Source: Epiperipatus broadwayi
Taxonomy: Eukaryota > Onychophora > Udeonychophora > Euonychophora > Peripatidae
NCBI GenBank assembly: GCA_028023455.1
Contig: JAQFVV010006197.1
Span: forward strand, 17,913,254 to 17,977,253
DNA length: 64,000 nucleotides
Direction: 5' to 3'
The first letter of the stretch is position 1; each line of letters opens with the position of its first letter. Shown in pieces: positions 34,552-47,259 of this stretch. The position numbers were made by a program, and so were the translations under genes. Under the pieces are notes generated by a model that was given only the letters and a program-made list of their open reading frames with translations, was not told the origin of the DNA and ran no database searches.

Positions 34552-34689
34552 ATGAGTAGGCACTAGATAGGGATTTTATGCACAAGCCTTCTGGCATCCA
34601 TTGATTGCTCTTGTTAGCACAAGATGGCACTACTATATGGAGAGTTTTGCTTTGTTTTGAATTGTTTAAATTATCCAAGGGTTGAAATT

Positions 34690-36115
34690 GTCTTACTTTG
34701 CCTTATCATAAAGTAAAAGTAGAAAAGTGTATTATACTTCTAAAAGTTAATAATAAAGAAGAAGAGGATAATCAACATTCAGTTGGATGGATTCCATCAT
34801 CATACTTCTAAATATATCTTTGAGAATTGGAAAAGTAAAATGCAAGACAATTTTGGGGAAAAAGCATTTATGTGATCAGGAATTGATATTGACTTGAAAG
34901 TCCTTGATAATAATAATGTTGCATATGAATTATTTAGATTCTTAGTTTAGGAAGCATTTTTCTAATTCTATATGTATTACATCCATGTTAAAAATTTTAC
35001 AAGCAATGTTTTATTCTATGTGAAAATTATTATTTCAAGATAATGTTAAAAGAGACTTCAATGTTTTTGAATTTTAAGGTCTATTGTTGCAGCTGGATAT
35101 AAGATAGTTTATCTTAGAAACTTTTGTGGTATTTTTAAGTAGTCATTTATTTTGGTTGCATCATTTATTTTATGTTGAAACTATGCCTGCATTATTATAG
35201 GCATAAGTAGCAAATAATATTTTTAAAAATTGCATGAAAGCATGAATTAAAAACTTGGTATTATATTAAGTCTAAGATTTATGCTATGTGATATATTTGA
35301 GTATTCAGATCATCAGTAAAGATTATTAAAATCTATCATGTAAAGCAGATGCTCTGGTATAAAAGTTTATTAAAGATTTAAATTGGAATTGAAAAAGCTT
35401 TATATTCAGAGAGAAGGGATGGTATAGTGATAAAGAAGAGGTTGTAGAGTTAGAAATAGTATGTTAAAAGAGTAATTACTGTCACTTATATAAATTGCTA
35501 TGACTGGTTTTTACAGCACTTTTGTTATTACTTATGTGTGATGCATATTTTGAGATTTCACAAACTAATCTGCCATAAAACAGAAATCAGGTAATATTTT
35601 GGAATTAGAAAAATTATCACAGGATAATTAACTTTCAACATTCATATTTAGATTTTGATAATTTTTATTTTGTATTGATCAATATAATTATTCTTTGGGC
35701 TGGAATGTTTTTGGATTTATATGTTGGAATGAAATCTTATGTAATTGATATACCAGTTATTTAAATTTATTATGGCATTGTTAGTGTTTGATGTATTTGA
35801 ATTTATTAAGTCATTGCTAATATTTGCTTATTATTAGAATGATTTAAAACTGTTAAATTTTATTTGATCTACCTATTCTTTTTCACATAATAAAATTATG
35901 ATTAATTGCAATATAAAAATACACAAACTTGAAGATTAAGTCATTTATTTGTTACTGCATGTTAAATCTTTTGACAGTGGTTATTTTATTTTACTAATAG
36001 CCTCTGCTTTTTCTTTAGACTCATCTCAAGCTACCTATATTTTTTTATCATGGTTGTCTGCAGAGAAAGAACTATTTAATGATTTAGATACTTTTTTTAA
36101 ACTGTTAAATAATTG
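34690..36115. other. Intergenic, nothing recognised
   Basis: No open frame with coding character, and no repeat shared with other parts of the window. Confidence 0.4.
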
Positions 36116-36118
36116 AAC

Positions 36119-36465
36119 TTTAATAATCAAAATTACCCTAAATTCACAACTCAACCAGACTAGCCAAAGAAAATAAACTCTAAACACAACTAATGGTTTC
36201 ACTGCTACAAGAAGTCTTCTCAGGTGTAAAGGACTACAAGATAACAACTGTGTACAGTGAAATCATTGATTGTATTTCACAACTCAATCAAACTAGCCAA
36301 AGAAAATAAGCTCTAAATACAACCAATGGTTTCACTGCTACAAGTAGACTTCTCAGGTGTATAGGACTACAAGATAACAACTGTGAAATCATTGGTTGTA
36401 TTTTAGAATTTATTTTATTTGTCTAGTCGGACTGAGTTGTGAATTCGAGATAATTTTGATTATTT
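36119..36465. mobile_element. Repeat family C, tandem dimer plus inverted end
   Basis: Two minus-oriented units with a period of about 133 bp (cacaactcaaccagactagcc at 36145 and a variant at 36278) are followed by a plus-oriented end. The outermost aataatcaaaattaccc and its complement ataattttgattatt form terminal inverted repeats. On the minus strand each unit contains CTGAGAAG, a CTGCT...AGCAG-type stem and GAAAC, resembling a hammerhead core but lacking one core base. Confidence 0.65.
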
Positions 36466-36479
36466 TATTGACAAATTTA

Positions 36480-39400
36480 GCTTTAGGCTTTTAATGTTTA
36501 AATTGTTCTTTAAATATACATTACCTACCTGAGTGACATTTTCTTGTTTGGTTGATATTGTTAATATTATATGATTTGCATCTATAATCCTTAGCTTTGG
36601 AGATGCTGTCTCAGATCATTTATACTTTTGTAAGAATGACTTTGAGGACAATTGAGATAATCTTACATTGAATAGGCATTAGGTATGACTAAACATTTTT
36701 ATTAAAATGAAGTATATCTAATTATTATTTATATCCATGTTTTACATTTATTAGACATATGAGTGAATTGAAGATATTGACCATTTTATCTTTTGAATAA
36801 TTAATTATAATTTACTTCTCCTAGTTGAATTTGAATCATAATTATTCATGACCTTTCAATATGCCAACAACAACAAAAAACTTTTTCATAAACTTCCAAT
36901 AAGTTAGTTTAGGATCTGTCTTCAATAAGTCTCAACAGCCTATGAACCAAATAATGTAGTGTTAAAAACTGGATAGGAATATGTGGATATTATAGCATTA
37001 TATATTTGATATCCATTGATCCCTAAACTTACAATCGAGAGATAGAGCAGGTCTAAAAGGATTGCTCTTAGATCTTTTAAGATATTTTCTTCTTATTCAG
37101 TATTAAACCATTTTTTAGATATTACATTCTTTCATTTTTAATTTTAAAACAATCTTTTATGTAATTGATAGAGAATGTTAGGAGTTAATTTTCTCTATAT
37201 GTCTGTTATTGTGCTATTTTGAAAAAGTTTATATTAAAACCAAGTGTTTAAGAAGGGAAAATATATAAATCTTCCATATGTTAAAAGATTGGATTTTTTA
37301 GAAGTGAAGTAGAGATATTTTGAAAATATGTCTTAATTATAACTCTACTTTCTTGTATTGATCTTTTGTAAATTTTTATTTGCTATAAATTAGTGAGCAG
37401 TAAGGGACACTTTATATAGTAGTACTGATATTTAAAATTTTTTTGACATGTTCAATTTTGATAGTGGCTAATTTTTCCAATCCTTTAACTTGAATGAAAA
37501 TTGACATCTTTAGTACCATGTTTTCAAAATACTTTTCTCCAAAATTGTTCGTTTTGCCTACAGCCTCTGATGAAATTGTAATATTCAATTGTAGTGTTTT
37601 ATTTATCAAATTATTTTTTTTAACTTTATTACATGCATATTTATTGGAATTAGTTTCTGAATTATTGCTTTTTGTTTTTTCTTAATTTACATTTATTTTT
37701 ACATTGTGTCTGTAGGTATTTAAATTATAACTAGTAAATTCTATAGCAAATGTTTTTATTTTTGTATTGTAATCTTATAAATAGATAGTAAATTGGTTGC
37801 TTACATATAATAAAAAACATTTTCATCGTTACAGACCACAATAAAATATTTCAATAATTTCTAGCCATTTTTATACTTGGAGAACAAGTTTGTTGATTTT
37901 ATTTTGTATATTTTTTAGCAAACATGACTTTTTAGATCATTAATATCCATTTTAAGTTGTATTTATCATTTGAACATTGCTTGCTTGAAAAAGTTTAATT
38001 ACTCTTTGTTCTATTTGCAAATAATTTTGAAGTAAGGCTTATGTTTCTCATCTATCAAAGATTCAGTCTAAAATAATTTCTAGAAATAACTCCCTTAACA
38101 CTACTTGGCGCAAATAAAATTAGCTTTCTTAGCATTTAGCATATTCTGTTGATGCATACTATAGTCCTATTTAGAAGAAAAGTGTTTGTTATTGGTACAT
38201 TCAAATTTGTTCTCTTGCAATAGTTGTCTATCCTTTTATACATTCATAAGATACCAGTAAACAAGTTATTTCCTGTAAACAGTCTTCCAAATACAAGTTA
38301 GAAATTACATAATTTTCAAGAAAAGATGCACTTGGTTCAAATACATCACTTATTGAGCTTTATAAATAAAATCACCATACCTTCTAATCAAAGTGATGTT
38401 TGTTACTACTACATGATGACAAAATTGATGTTATTAAATAACAAATACCCAGCTGACAACCATTGATTAAATTATCTCACAAGCCAAAAATTATAGATTA
38501 TTTAAATATTTTACTCCTCTAAAATTTTCTTGATGTTGAAAGAATAGCAAATTCACTGAGCAATGCAAAAATTAATGCAAAACATTTATCTGACTGGTTA
38601 ATATTACTTTTAATGATTTCCAATAACAAGACATATCCCTATGCAAAAAAATTATAAAACTTTGCTCATTTTTACCAATGTAATTGGAAAAATAAGATTC
38701 TATAATGGCATAGAACATGGCAAGAAAAAAACAGGAGTATTATTCCACCATAGTGATAAAAACAACTTAGTTCTCTTCCCAGTTGAACTTAAAAAAAAAA
38801 AAAAACTGCTTCACAATATAGATTATTCCATTAATTGTAAATTCCATCTGTGATGAAATCAATCTAATCAGTCACCAATATAAAGTGCTGTCACTGTATT
38901 TCTAATCACAAGCAATTCTAGGATATAATAATGAAATAAAGAGCAAATCTATTAAATTCTATGTTTAAAAGGAACACCTGTTGGCAAATTTATATCAGAG
39001 CGCCAGCCAACAAGATGTCATAGAATGTAACTCATTCCTAGTTGACATCCTGTGGTTCTTTAGTTATATAAGATCATTATCATTATAAGAGTAAATTCAG
39101 AAATTCCATTTATGTAAGACAAATACTAAAAAATGTAAATGAAAATCTTAAATTTAAAAACTCAGTCATAACAATATTAATTTTATTTAAAAAAATGAGT
39201 TACCATTACTCTGCATTCAAACCTGTATGAAAGTTCAATATTGAAGCCATGTTCTAATAAAAATGATATGAAATACCCTTGTCTATTAGTTAAAAGATTG
39301 TTGGGTTGTTTAAACTAAGCATTGGCTGGAAAAAAAATACAGTATTCATAAAATATTAAGAAAGAAAGCATCTAAATACACTCTGTTAATTCATTACTTA

Positions 39401-40300
39401 ACTAAGCTATAAGGCATCATACATTAAGTTTTTATGTAGAGATTATTCTTGATGAATCTATTGTTTTCTCCAAAGTAACAGTAGATATTTTTAGTTGGAC
39501 ATTGTTTATAGATTATTAACACTTAAAACTTTCTATCTAAAGAACAGTCTTCTATCTACTAATCATAGTCTGTATCATTGGTTATTTTCTGGATTATGTT
39601 TTCCAAGCCTTTCTGTCACTTTCTCTACTCCTTAAATATTTACAACTATTTTAATCTATCAATTCCTTTAAAGAAAAAAATGAACATTACTAAGTAATCA
39701 AGGATACATAAAAGAATCATACATAGGCAACATTCAACATTTTTTATTTCAACTCAAATAAAGAATAATAATACAATGTATTAATACAATATCTTACAAC
39801 AAAATGTTGCACTATAGTTTTAATAAATATTAAAATATTTACAGTATATACATTATTTACAAATTACTGAAGTTAAATATTACAGTTGATGAGTATGAGA
39901 AAGATTAACTTATTTCAACCAGAACATTAAGAAAATGGTTTTGGAGATTCCATTTCAACATGTTGAGTAATGTCAATTTTCCGTCTTCTAAAACAAAACT
40001 AGAAAGAAAGAAAAAAAGATACAAGCAGTTAAAAATAAATATGAAAATAAAAAAAAACATAAATGATATTTTTAAATAATCCATTTATAAATAAGTAATT
40101 GAACTGAATTAATAATTACACACACACATATCCATGGAACCATCGCATCTGAAAACCTTACTATGATAATGTCAGAATTGGTAGTTCTATGAATAGTTTA
40201 TATTATTAATGTTATATATTTGATATACATGGTTTATTTAAAAGCTTGTTAAAATAATTAGAATATACACACACCTCCATATGCACACATTGTATACATA
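36480..40300. other. Intergenic, no feature recognised
   Basis: Open frames here are short and AT-driven. I found no domain, no RNA gene and no member of the recurrent repeat families. Confidence 0.4.
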
Positions 40301-40427
40301 TAAATTCTATTAAACAATTCAAAACAAAGCAAAACTCTCCTTATAGTAGTGCCATCTTGTGCTAACAAGAGCAATCAATGGATGCCAGAAGGCTTGTGCA
40401 TAAAATCCCTATCTAGTGCCTACTCAT

Positions 40428-40482
40428 CCAACATCCCCAGACTAGTTTCTGGCTTGTGGCCTTCATCAGTGAGGAGCCTTGG
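40428..40482 (-). ncRNA. Type I hammerhead ribozyme, family A, intact core
   Basis: On the minus strand, stem I pairs CCAA with TTGG and TCCTCA with TGGGGA around a small internal loop. The core has CTGATGA and GAAA, stem II is GGC-CACAA-GCC, and stem III is the two-base-pair ACTAGT palindrome. Cleavage is predicted after GTC. All invariant bases except the A-A pair at the base of stem II fit the consensus. Confidence 0.8.
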
Positions 40483-40795
40483 ATATGAGAGCACTGCACC
40501 TAGATCTTAGGATCTAATGCAACCCTCCAGCACCCACCTTTTAACTCTAACTACAAAACTATGAGAATGAAATTGAAAACACAATTAATATTTTCAATCC
40601 AAGCTCAATAGCTTATATAGTCACATGGGCCTGAACTCAATTCAGCACCCATATATTTTGGTGTCTTTGGCTCTTTAATAACTATAGCCACCACTATCCT
40701 ATCAGGCATTAAACCACTAAACATCACATGATCACTATCTCATACTAGCACATAATTGTTATTAAACAATTCAAAACAAAGCAAAAGTCTCAGAT

Positions 40796-40850
40796 CCAAG
40801 GCTCCTCACTGATGAAGGCTATAAGCCAGAAACTAGTCTGGGGATGTTGG
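40796..40850 (+). ncRNA. Type I hammerhead ribozyme, family A, intact core
   Basis: Same fold as the inverted neighbour, but with stem II loop TATAA instead of CACAA; the changes fall in the loop while the stem is kept. Core and cleavage site are intact. Confidence 0.8.
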
Positions 40851-41479
40851 ATGAATAGGCACTAGATAGGGATTTTATGCACAAGCCTTCTGGCATCCAT
40901 TGATTGCTCTTGTTGGCACAAGATGGCTCTACTATATGGAGAGTTTTGCTTTGTTTTGAATTGTTTAATAACAATTATGTGCTAGTATGAGATAGTGATC
41001 ATAAATTCTATGTATTGTAACGTTATACACTTATAGGTATTACTTTCATTACTTTAATAAATAATTATCACTCTTAATTACATAAGTTTAAAATATAGAT
41101 GAAAAAAATAGCAATGAAATTTCTCTTTCTACTCTATAAATGGGTGAGTACCACATAATCAATGAAAACTAGATAACAGTACATGCAGATTTCAATATAA
41201 TGCTGCATAACTAACTTCTTCAACAAATCTAACCAGAAATGTTAATTATCATGTAATTTTAATATCTGGTTCCCTTCTCTTTTGCATTTTGAATCTAAGC
41301 TGATGAAAAGAATTTAACGAGATAAAAAGGCTAAAGAATGAATAAATAAGAGGGAAATAGAAAAAAAAAATTATACTTAAAGTAGAGTTTAAGAAAAATA
41401 AATAAAAGACTAAATTTGAGATTAGTAACAAAAGAAAATAATTAAGGAAAAAGTTTTAATTACCAGAAGAGCTAATATA

Positions 41480-44020
41480 AGGTTTCAAACAGTTAAACAT
41501 GGAAAAAAACCAAGTATTAGATAAAATGGCAGGTAAAATAATTTTAAAATGAGAACACATGGTTTTAACAGGACTGCAAATGAATAAGATATTCCAGAGT
41601 TGATGAATTATAAAGGTAAAGCAAGTTTATAAAACAAAAAGAAAATAATAGTACACATATGAAAAATTATAGACTAGTAACAATAACATCATTTAGACAA
41701 AAACTTTTCTGATTTATTATTGCAAATAAACTTAAGGTATGAATAATACTATGAGATGTTGGAAGAAATATAATGAGGATTTAGAAATGATAAAAGAATT
41801 GGTGATCTTATCTTTGCATTAACCAAAATTATATAGAGATGAATTATAATTGATAGCAAAGCATGTTTAGCTTTTTTAGATAAAATACATTCATGTAACT
41901 TGGAGAAGTCTTATTGTTTACTTAAAAAAAATAGAATTGAAGTGTTTATTAAAAATATTGAAAAAAATTATATAAGAAAAATTGTTGTATTTGTATATTC
42001 TTTTTGCAGATGATTTAGTTTTTTTTTTCTAATAATGAGAAAAAATTTATGATGTATAGAACAAGAAGAGAAAATGGGTTATAATTTAGTACACAAAAAA
42101 ATCAAAGATATTGATAGTCACATATATATAGCAGCCAGCCACTTGTGAATGAGTATGGCCATTTTAACTCCAAGAAAAAAAAAACTTTTCTGAGTTTTGT
42201 GATGATTATATAAACAAATATGTGAATCTCTAAGATGTCCACATACAGAATATGTTGATCCATCTTTCTATTTATACGATACTTTACAGTGCTCTCTTTT
42301 AATTTCTTCAGCAAACAATTTTCTTTTCTGAAATACTTCAGCACCATGTCTGAGTGGTGATCTACACTGTATTCTATTCTCTGCCATATCTTCTCAATGA
42401 AAACAGTCAATATTGTATCTCCTTAAAATGTAAATTGGATCTATTTTTTTCATGAAAACCTTACTCAAATTCACTATAAAACATCCATATAAGAAATGTT
42501 TCACTGTTCATTCATTTTACATGTCCGATCTAATGAAAGTTGATTTTACAACAAAGTACTTTATAATAACATATTTACAAATTAGATAATATTCTGATTG
42601 ATTTTAAGATCTTACTATTATACTTTTAAAATTTTAAAACTTTTTTTAATGTCTTTATATTGCATTGACAGAATGACCAAGTCTCACTGCCATACAATAA
42701 ATTAAGTAAAATAACATTTCTGTATTTAAAAAACTTAGTTGTAGTAATTATTTTTTTCTAATGAAATACTCTGTCTTTCAACTTGTTAAAAGGAGCAAAA
42801 ATATATTAAGTCTGTACTAAAATTCAACATGTAGGTCTCATGTTTCTATTTATAAAACTATCAAGAAGTTAAAAATGAGAAAAACATGAATAGGAAATAG
42901 GTAAATAGCACACAAAAGAAGTGGTGTGATTTGTATTTATTTGGAAATAAAGATTAATATTAAAATAGAATGTGCATAAAGATGGAAAAAATAATAATAA
43001 CACTCGGGGTAAAAAAATATCAGTTAAGAACTTGGAATTATTTGTCTCACTTATGAAATATTGTGATATGAATTATCAGTTTTGAATAATATTCAAATAG
43101 ATATGCAATTGGGGAAATATGTGGACAGTAAATGAAGTTATCAAAAGTGGGTGGAAAGGTTATTATTTCATAAGAGACAAGTCCAAAGCAAATTTAAAAT
43201 TATTGGAATATTATAATTTATGGATGAGAACAAAACTGTTAAAATAATTTGTAGTTGGATTAATTAGAATTATGGTCAAAGCAGGTAAGTCACTTAATAA
43301 AATATACAAAAGAATTAAATGGGGAAAATATTTAAATGTTTCTTCAAAAAAACTGGAATAATTACAAGAAAATATTAGACAATAGCAGAGAATAATAAAA
43401 AATTTATTAAGTAGACATGAGGACATATTATGAAATTTAAAAAATATATACTTCAAAAATTATGTCAACATTAAAGTTGAAAATATTTATTATAATGGTA
43501 GAGAAATTGAATTATTATTTAAGATTAGAGTAAAAAATTATTAAGCTAAAAAAGATTGTAGTAAGAAATGAAAAATAGGTTTAGATTTACTTTTTAAGTT
43601 GTATGGGTGTAGGACAAAAAATTATAAACATTAATATTATAATGGAACAGTTTTAGTAAAATGAAGAGAAAATGATGAGTATGGAATATAAATAATAATG
43701 GGAAATATTATGTTAAAAAAAAAAGTAAAGAGATGATGGGATTTCTTTGAGTGAAAAATAACAGATATTAGAAATAAAATAATAAAATATTAAAGGGATT
43801 CTTAAAAAATAGGATAAAAGAAATAGAAATTAATAAATTCTAAAAATTAATAACAGAGATCATAAGTAAAGGATAAATTCAAATAAGAAGTAGCTACATT
43901 ACATTGTATCTTATTTCTTGAAAAAGTATCCCAAGGAAATATTTAACTTAACTTATAGGATTTCTAAGCAAGGCTATCACAGAATCTTCTTGACTTTGTT
44001 TAAGAATGTCATTTTACATC
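41480..44020 (+). mobile_element. Heavily decayed LINE-A copy
   Basis: Scattered matches follow LINE-A order: ttagataaaatggcaggt (GLDGWA region), a NYR-like aaaaattatagactagtaac, aaagaattggtgatctta (RIGDSL region), tttttgcagatgatttag (FADD box, about 42003), and a 3' end with gaatcttcttgactttgttt (about 43980). A foreign LINE piece lies at about 42110-42870 in the opposite direction. Confidence 0.65.
42110..42870 (-). mobile_element. C-terminal fragment of another LINE, inserted in decayed LINE-A
   Basis: Minus-strand pieces give LLYGSETWSF near 42690, an IGHVK-like block near 42515 and a RRYGRE/EYSVDHH tail. This is the LLYGCETWT...WIGHV...LPKQ order found after the RT domain in several LINE lineages. 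It is 5'-truncated and has many stops. Confidence 0.55.
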
Positions 44021-44244
44021 ATAAATTCAGATATATTTTTATTGAACACATACTTTTTTGAGTTGTCTGAATCTTTTAGAATATTTTACAATATAATTGT
44101 TAATAACCAAATTGTATTATTTTCAAGAAATCAAAATTTGTAGTACTTAAAGTGACTTATAATATCAGTATAAATTTTTGAGAATCAATAGATTATTAAA
44201 AAAAAGTGGTATGATCAAAGAAATGTTCAATTAAATTACTTTTA

Positions 44245-44617
44245 AGCCAACAAACATCACATGATCACCATTTCTTATGCTTGCTTATAACTGTTGTTAA
44301 AACAGGCAAAACTCACTATACATATTGCCACACACAGCAAGCTAGAATAATCAATGGATGCCAGAAGGCTTGTGCATAAAATACTCATCTAGTGCCGACT
44401 CATCCAATATCCCCAGACTAGCCAGAAGGCTTGTGCATAAAATCCCCATCTAGTGCCTATTAATCCAATATCCCCAGACTAGGATTGTGCATTGGATGAG
44501 TATGGGGATATTGGATGAGTAGGCAATAGATGGGGATTTTATGCACAAGCATTCTGGCATCCATTGATTACTCTAACTTGCTATGTGTGGCAATATGTAT
44601 AGTGAGTTTTGCCTGTT
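44245..44617. mobile_element. Hammerhead repeat family A, fold-back copy
   Basis: 373 bp flanked by an exact 14-bp duplication, ttaaattactttta, at 44231-44244 and 44618-44631. The minus-oriented arm includes a partial internal duplication (ccagaaggcttgtgcataaaat twice). The plus-oriented arm ends gagttttgcctgtttt. Arms meet near 44470, right at the hammerhead cleavage-site sequence; the ribozyme itself is incomplete. Confidence 0.85.
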
Positions 44618-45134
44618 TTAAATTACTTTTAGTGATCTACTTTTATTTATATGTTGTGGCTTGGTATAAAAAATTAATTTTAATTATTTTTAATCTTTTA
44701 TTTTAATTCATATTTCAGATATGTTTCAAAATGTAATACAGTATCATACGTTACAATTTAAAGTAATAAATAATATATATCCAACACGTATATAAATATT
44801 ACATAGAGTAAAAAATTTTAAAATAAAAACTAATTCACCAAGTGCTTTCGGTACTGTGTATACCAGATTCATGGTGACTAATTTAAAGTGAATGGTTAAT
44901 ATTCCAGTGCATGCTCAATGGAACACTTGTATTACATTGATTAATGATGTCATAAGAGTTAGCAATAAACCAAGCCTCTTTTAATTTCCTCTTCTTATCA
45001 TTAGGCTCATTACAAATAGCATTAATCATTTGAGGAAAACATTAATGCCGCTAATTTTCTAATTAATTTTATATTTTATAAGTTTAATTAAAGTAATTTT
45101 TTTATTCTGTGTAATATTTATATACATATTAGAT

Positions 45135-45624
45135 ATAATTAAAATTATCCCAAATCCAAAATTCAAACAGAATAGCCAAGAAAATAATAATAAAACACAA
45201 CCCAAGGTTTCACTGCTACAAGCAGACTTGTCATGTGTAAAGAACTACAAAAACTACACCATATATATAATATTAGACATTACCCACAAATCCATTTACT
45301 TCCCATCCACCCTTAATATTAAAAGAACTCTTAAATAAGTTAATTGCTTCAGAATAAAAAAATTTCAATAATAAAGATTCTTTAATTCTTCTTTTAATTT
45401 CATTTCTCTCAAAAGAAGAATTAAAGAATCTTTGTTATTGAAAATTTATTATTCTGAAGCAATTAACTTATTTAAGAGTATTTGTGGGTAATATATGGTG
45501 TAATTTTTGTAGTTCTTTATACTTGAGAAGTCTGCTTGTAACAGTGAAACCTTTGGTTGTGTTTTATTATTATTTTCTTGGCTAGTCTAGTTGAATTTTG
45601 GATTTGGGGTAATTTTAATTATAT
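45135..45624. mobile_element. Repeat family C, long fold-back copy
   Basis: The terminal inverted repeats ataattaaaattatccc / ggggtaattttaattat enclose arms of about 125 bp, each with the family C unit (ttgagaagtctgcttgtaac, gtgaaacctttggtt). A second hairpin, ctcttaaataagttaattgc and complement, lies inside. Confidence 0.65.
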
Positions 45625-45820
45625 ATTGACTAGTTTAGCTTTATTCTTGTAATGTATTAGATACTTACATTTGGAACAGAGTTTTTGATTTATATATATA
45701 TTCCTTTTATAAGCAGTGCTAAAGAATTCCTACTAATATTTAATGTGTCTTATTCCAGAAGGAAAGAGTTTTGTTTCAAAAATTAGTTTTTGTATAATTT
45801 ATCTAGCTCTCATATATATA

Positions 45821-46014
45821 TAACAATAAAAATAATAAATATAACAATAATTAACTATTATATACAGTCACAGAAGTACTTTTGGTTAATTCCTTAACCC
45901 GACTCGACTAACGGCAGTTGAGGCGGATTAAGGAATTAACTGAAAGTATTTCTGCGGATTGAAAGACTGTATATAATAGTTAATTACCATTATATTTATT
46001 ATTTTTATTGTTAT
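45821..46014. mobile_element. Fold-back element (MITE-like)
   Basis: The arms taacaataaaaataataaat...tatatacagtc and their complement pair over about 75-85 bases. The less AT-rich centre contains aattccttaa and cggattaaggaatt. No coding capacity. Confidence 0.7.
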
Positions 46015-46304
46015 TACAATAGTTTTTAAATTAACGATCATTTTATTTGTATTATATATATATGTGTGTGTGTGTACATATAATTTTATACATATCAAAT
46101 ATACTGTATGATATTTTTAAAATACTAACTATTAACTTTTGAAGACGTGTAAATCCCATCGATATTAAATAACACCAAATCTGCAATTAAAAAATAGAAA
46201 ATCAATTAAATCTGAAATAACAAACATAAATATAAAAAAATTAAAAAAAACATTAGTTACAATGCTTTCATTAAATAGTCATTTTAAATCTAAACTACTA
46301 TATA

Positions 46305-46760
46305 TATATATCATCATCATCAACCACTATCAATCCACTGCAGGATGAAGGTATCTCCAAGTTCAATCCATCTTCTTTGATCTTTAGTCTTCTCTTCTCC
46401 ATATCACCTCTGCACACTTTCTTATTTCATACATGTGGTCTCTTTCTGGGTCTTACAATCTCCTGGAATCCAGTTTAAGATTTCAATTGTCCATCTATTA
46501 TCATCTCTTCTTGAAATATGTCCAGCCCAACTCCACTTCAGACTTAATTTTTAGGTTAATAACACCTTACCTATATATTGTGTTTTTGATCATTTCTTAT
46601 TACTTCCAACATGCATTTCTCCATATTTCTTTGATTGGTCTGAAGTCTCTTCTATTAAGTGTCCAAGTCTCAGATCCATAAGTAAGAACTGGTAAAACAC
46701 ATTTATTAAAAATTTTCCTTTTCGAACACATAGGCATATTTCCTTTTAGTATCAAGTTAT
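46305..46760 (-). mobile_element. 5'-truncated LINE 3' end (RT C-terminal tail)
   Basis: On the minus strand, fragments read MDLRLGHLIEETSDQSKKYG, KLSLKWSWTYFKKR, RWTIEILNWIPGDCKTQKET and RRWIELGDTFILQWIDSG. This is the ...KWKWAGH...RWT..L..W.PRG...W..LE.AF..QW tail typical of a widespread invertebrate LINE. The copy ends in a tcatcatcat-rich 3' tail at 46305-46320. Confidence 0.72.
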
Positions 46761-47259
46761 TTCTACCAAAAGCATTTCCACCAAGTTTATATATATACTG
46801 TATATATAATTATTAAATAAAAGTGTTTTAGATATAAATATAAATTAGATGAATAAAAACTACCCTTCCACTCATGCTGCACTATAAGAAGAAAGCACTC
46901 CATGTCAATAAATATTTTTTTAAAATGGGCATCCAGCCATTCTTAATGTCTACTTTTAAATAAACCAACATTCATTGCCAGATCTGGAAATAGATCACAA
47001 TATTATTTAAGAGCCAGATATTTAAATCATCTTATTGTAGGGAGTGATGTCTAATCATAACACACGAGTGGAAAGGTATTTTTCTTCCAAATTACATATA
47101 TAAAAAAATGTCTTATTTAGATTATATCATATATTATTTTTTCTTTTAATTTCCAATAATTCAATGAAATAACATTCATCACAGATACATGGTATAACCT
47201 AAAATAGATTTTTATTTTTTATCATAAAGGTGGACTTCCACCTTTATTGCTAAAAAGAG

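Larger units (their letters stand above)
33823..34680 (+). mobile_element. Hammerhead repeat family A, tandem dimer
   Basis: Almost two complete units in the same direction with a period of 463 bp (gccaaagacaccaaaatg at 33841 and again at 34304). Each unit carries one hammerhead region. The copies are nearly identical, so the dimer is recent or was inserted as a dimer. There is no inverted piece and I found no target duplication. The unit is non-coding. Confidence 0.88.
40311..41003. mobile_element. Hammerhead repeat family A, head-to-head copy
   Basis: About 693 bp flanked by an exact 11-bp duplication, ataaattctat, on both sides (about 40300-40310 and 41004-41014). A full minus-oriented unit of about 475 bp joins at about 40786 to a truncated plus-oriented unit, and each carries a hammerhead with intact core. 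Both outer portions fall close together on the circular unit. Confidence 0.85.

Noticed and set aside
34469-34678. Recurring antisense open frame in family A (…WMPEGLCIKSLSSAYSSN…), also seen at 29086-29409
   Set aside because: The open frame is the antisense of the conserved non-coding repeat unit. Similarity between copies is explained by shared descent, the frame is interrupted in other copies, and it overlaps the ribozyme itself.
42102-42410. 102-codon minus-strand open frame as a possible host gene
   Set aside because: It is continuous with LLYGSETW and WIGHV-type pieces upstream on the same strand, so it is a LINE C-terminal fragment.
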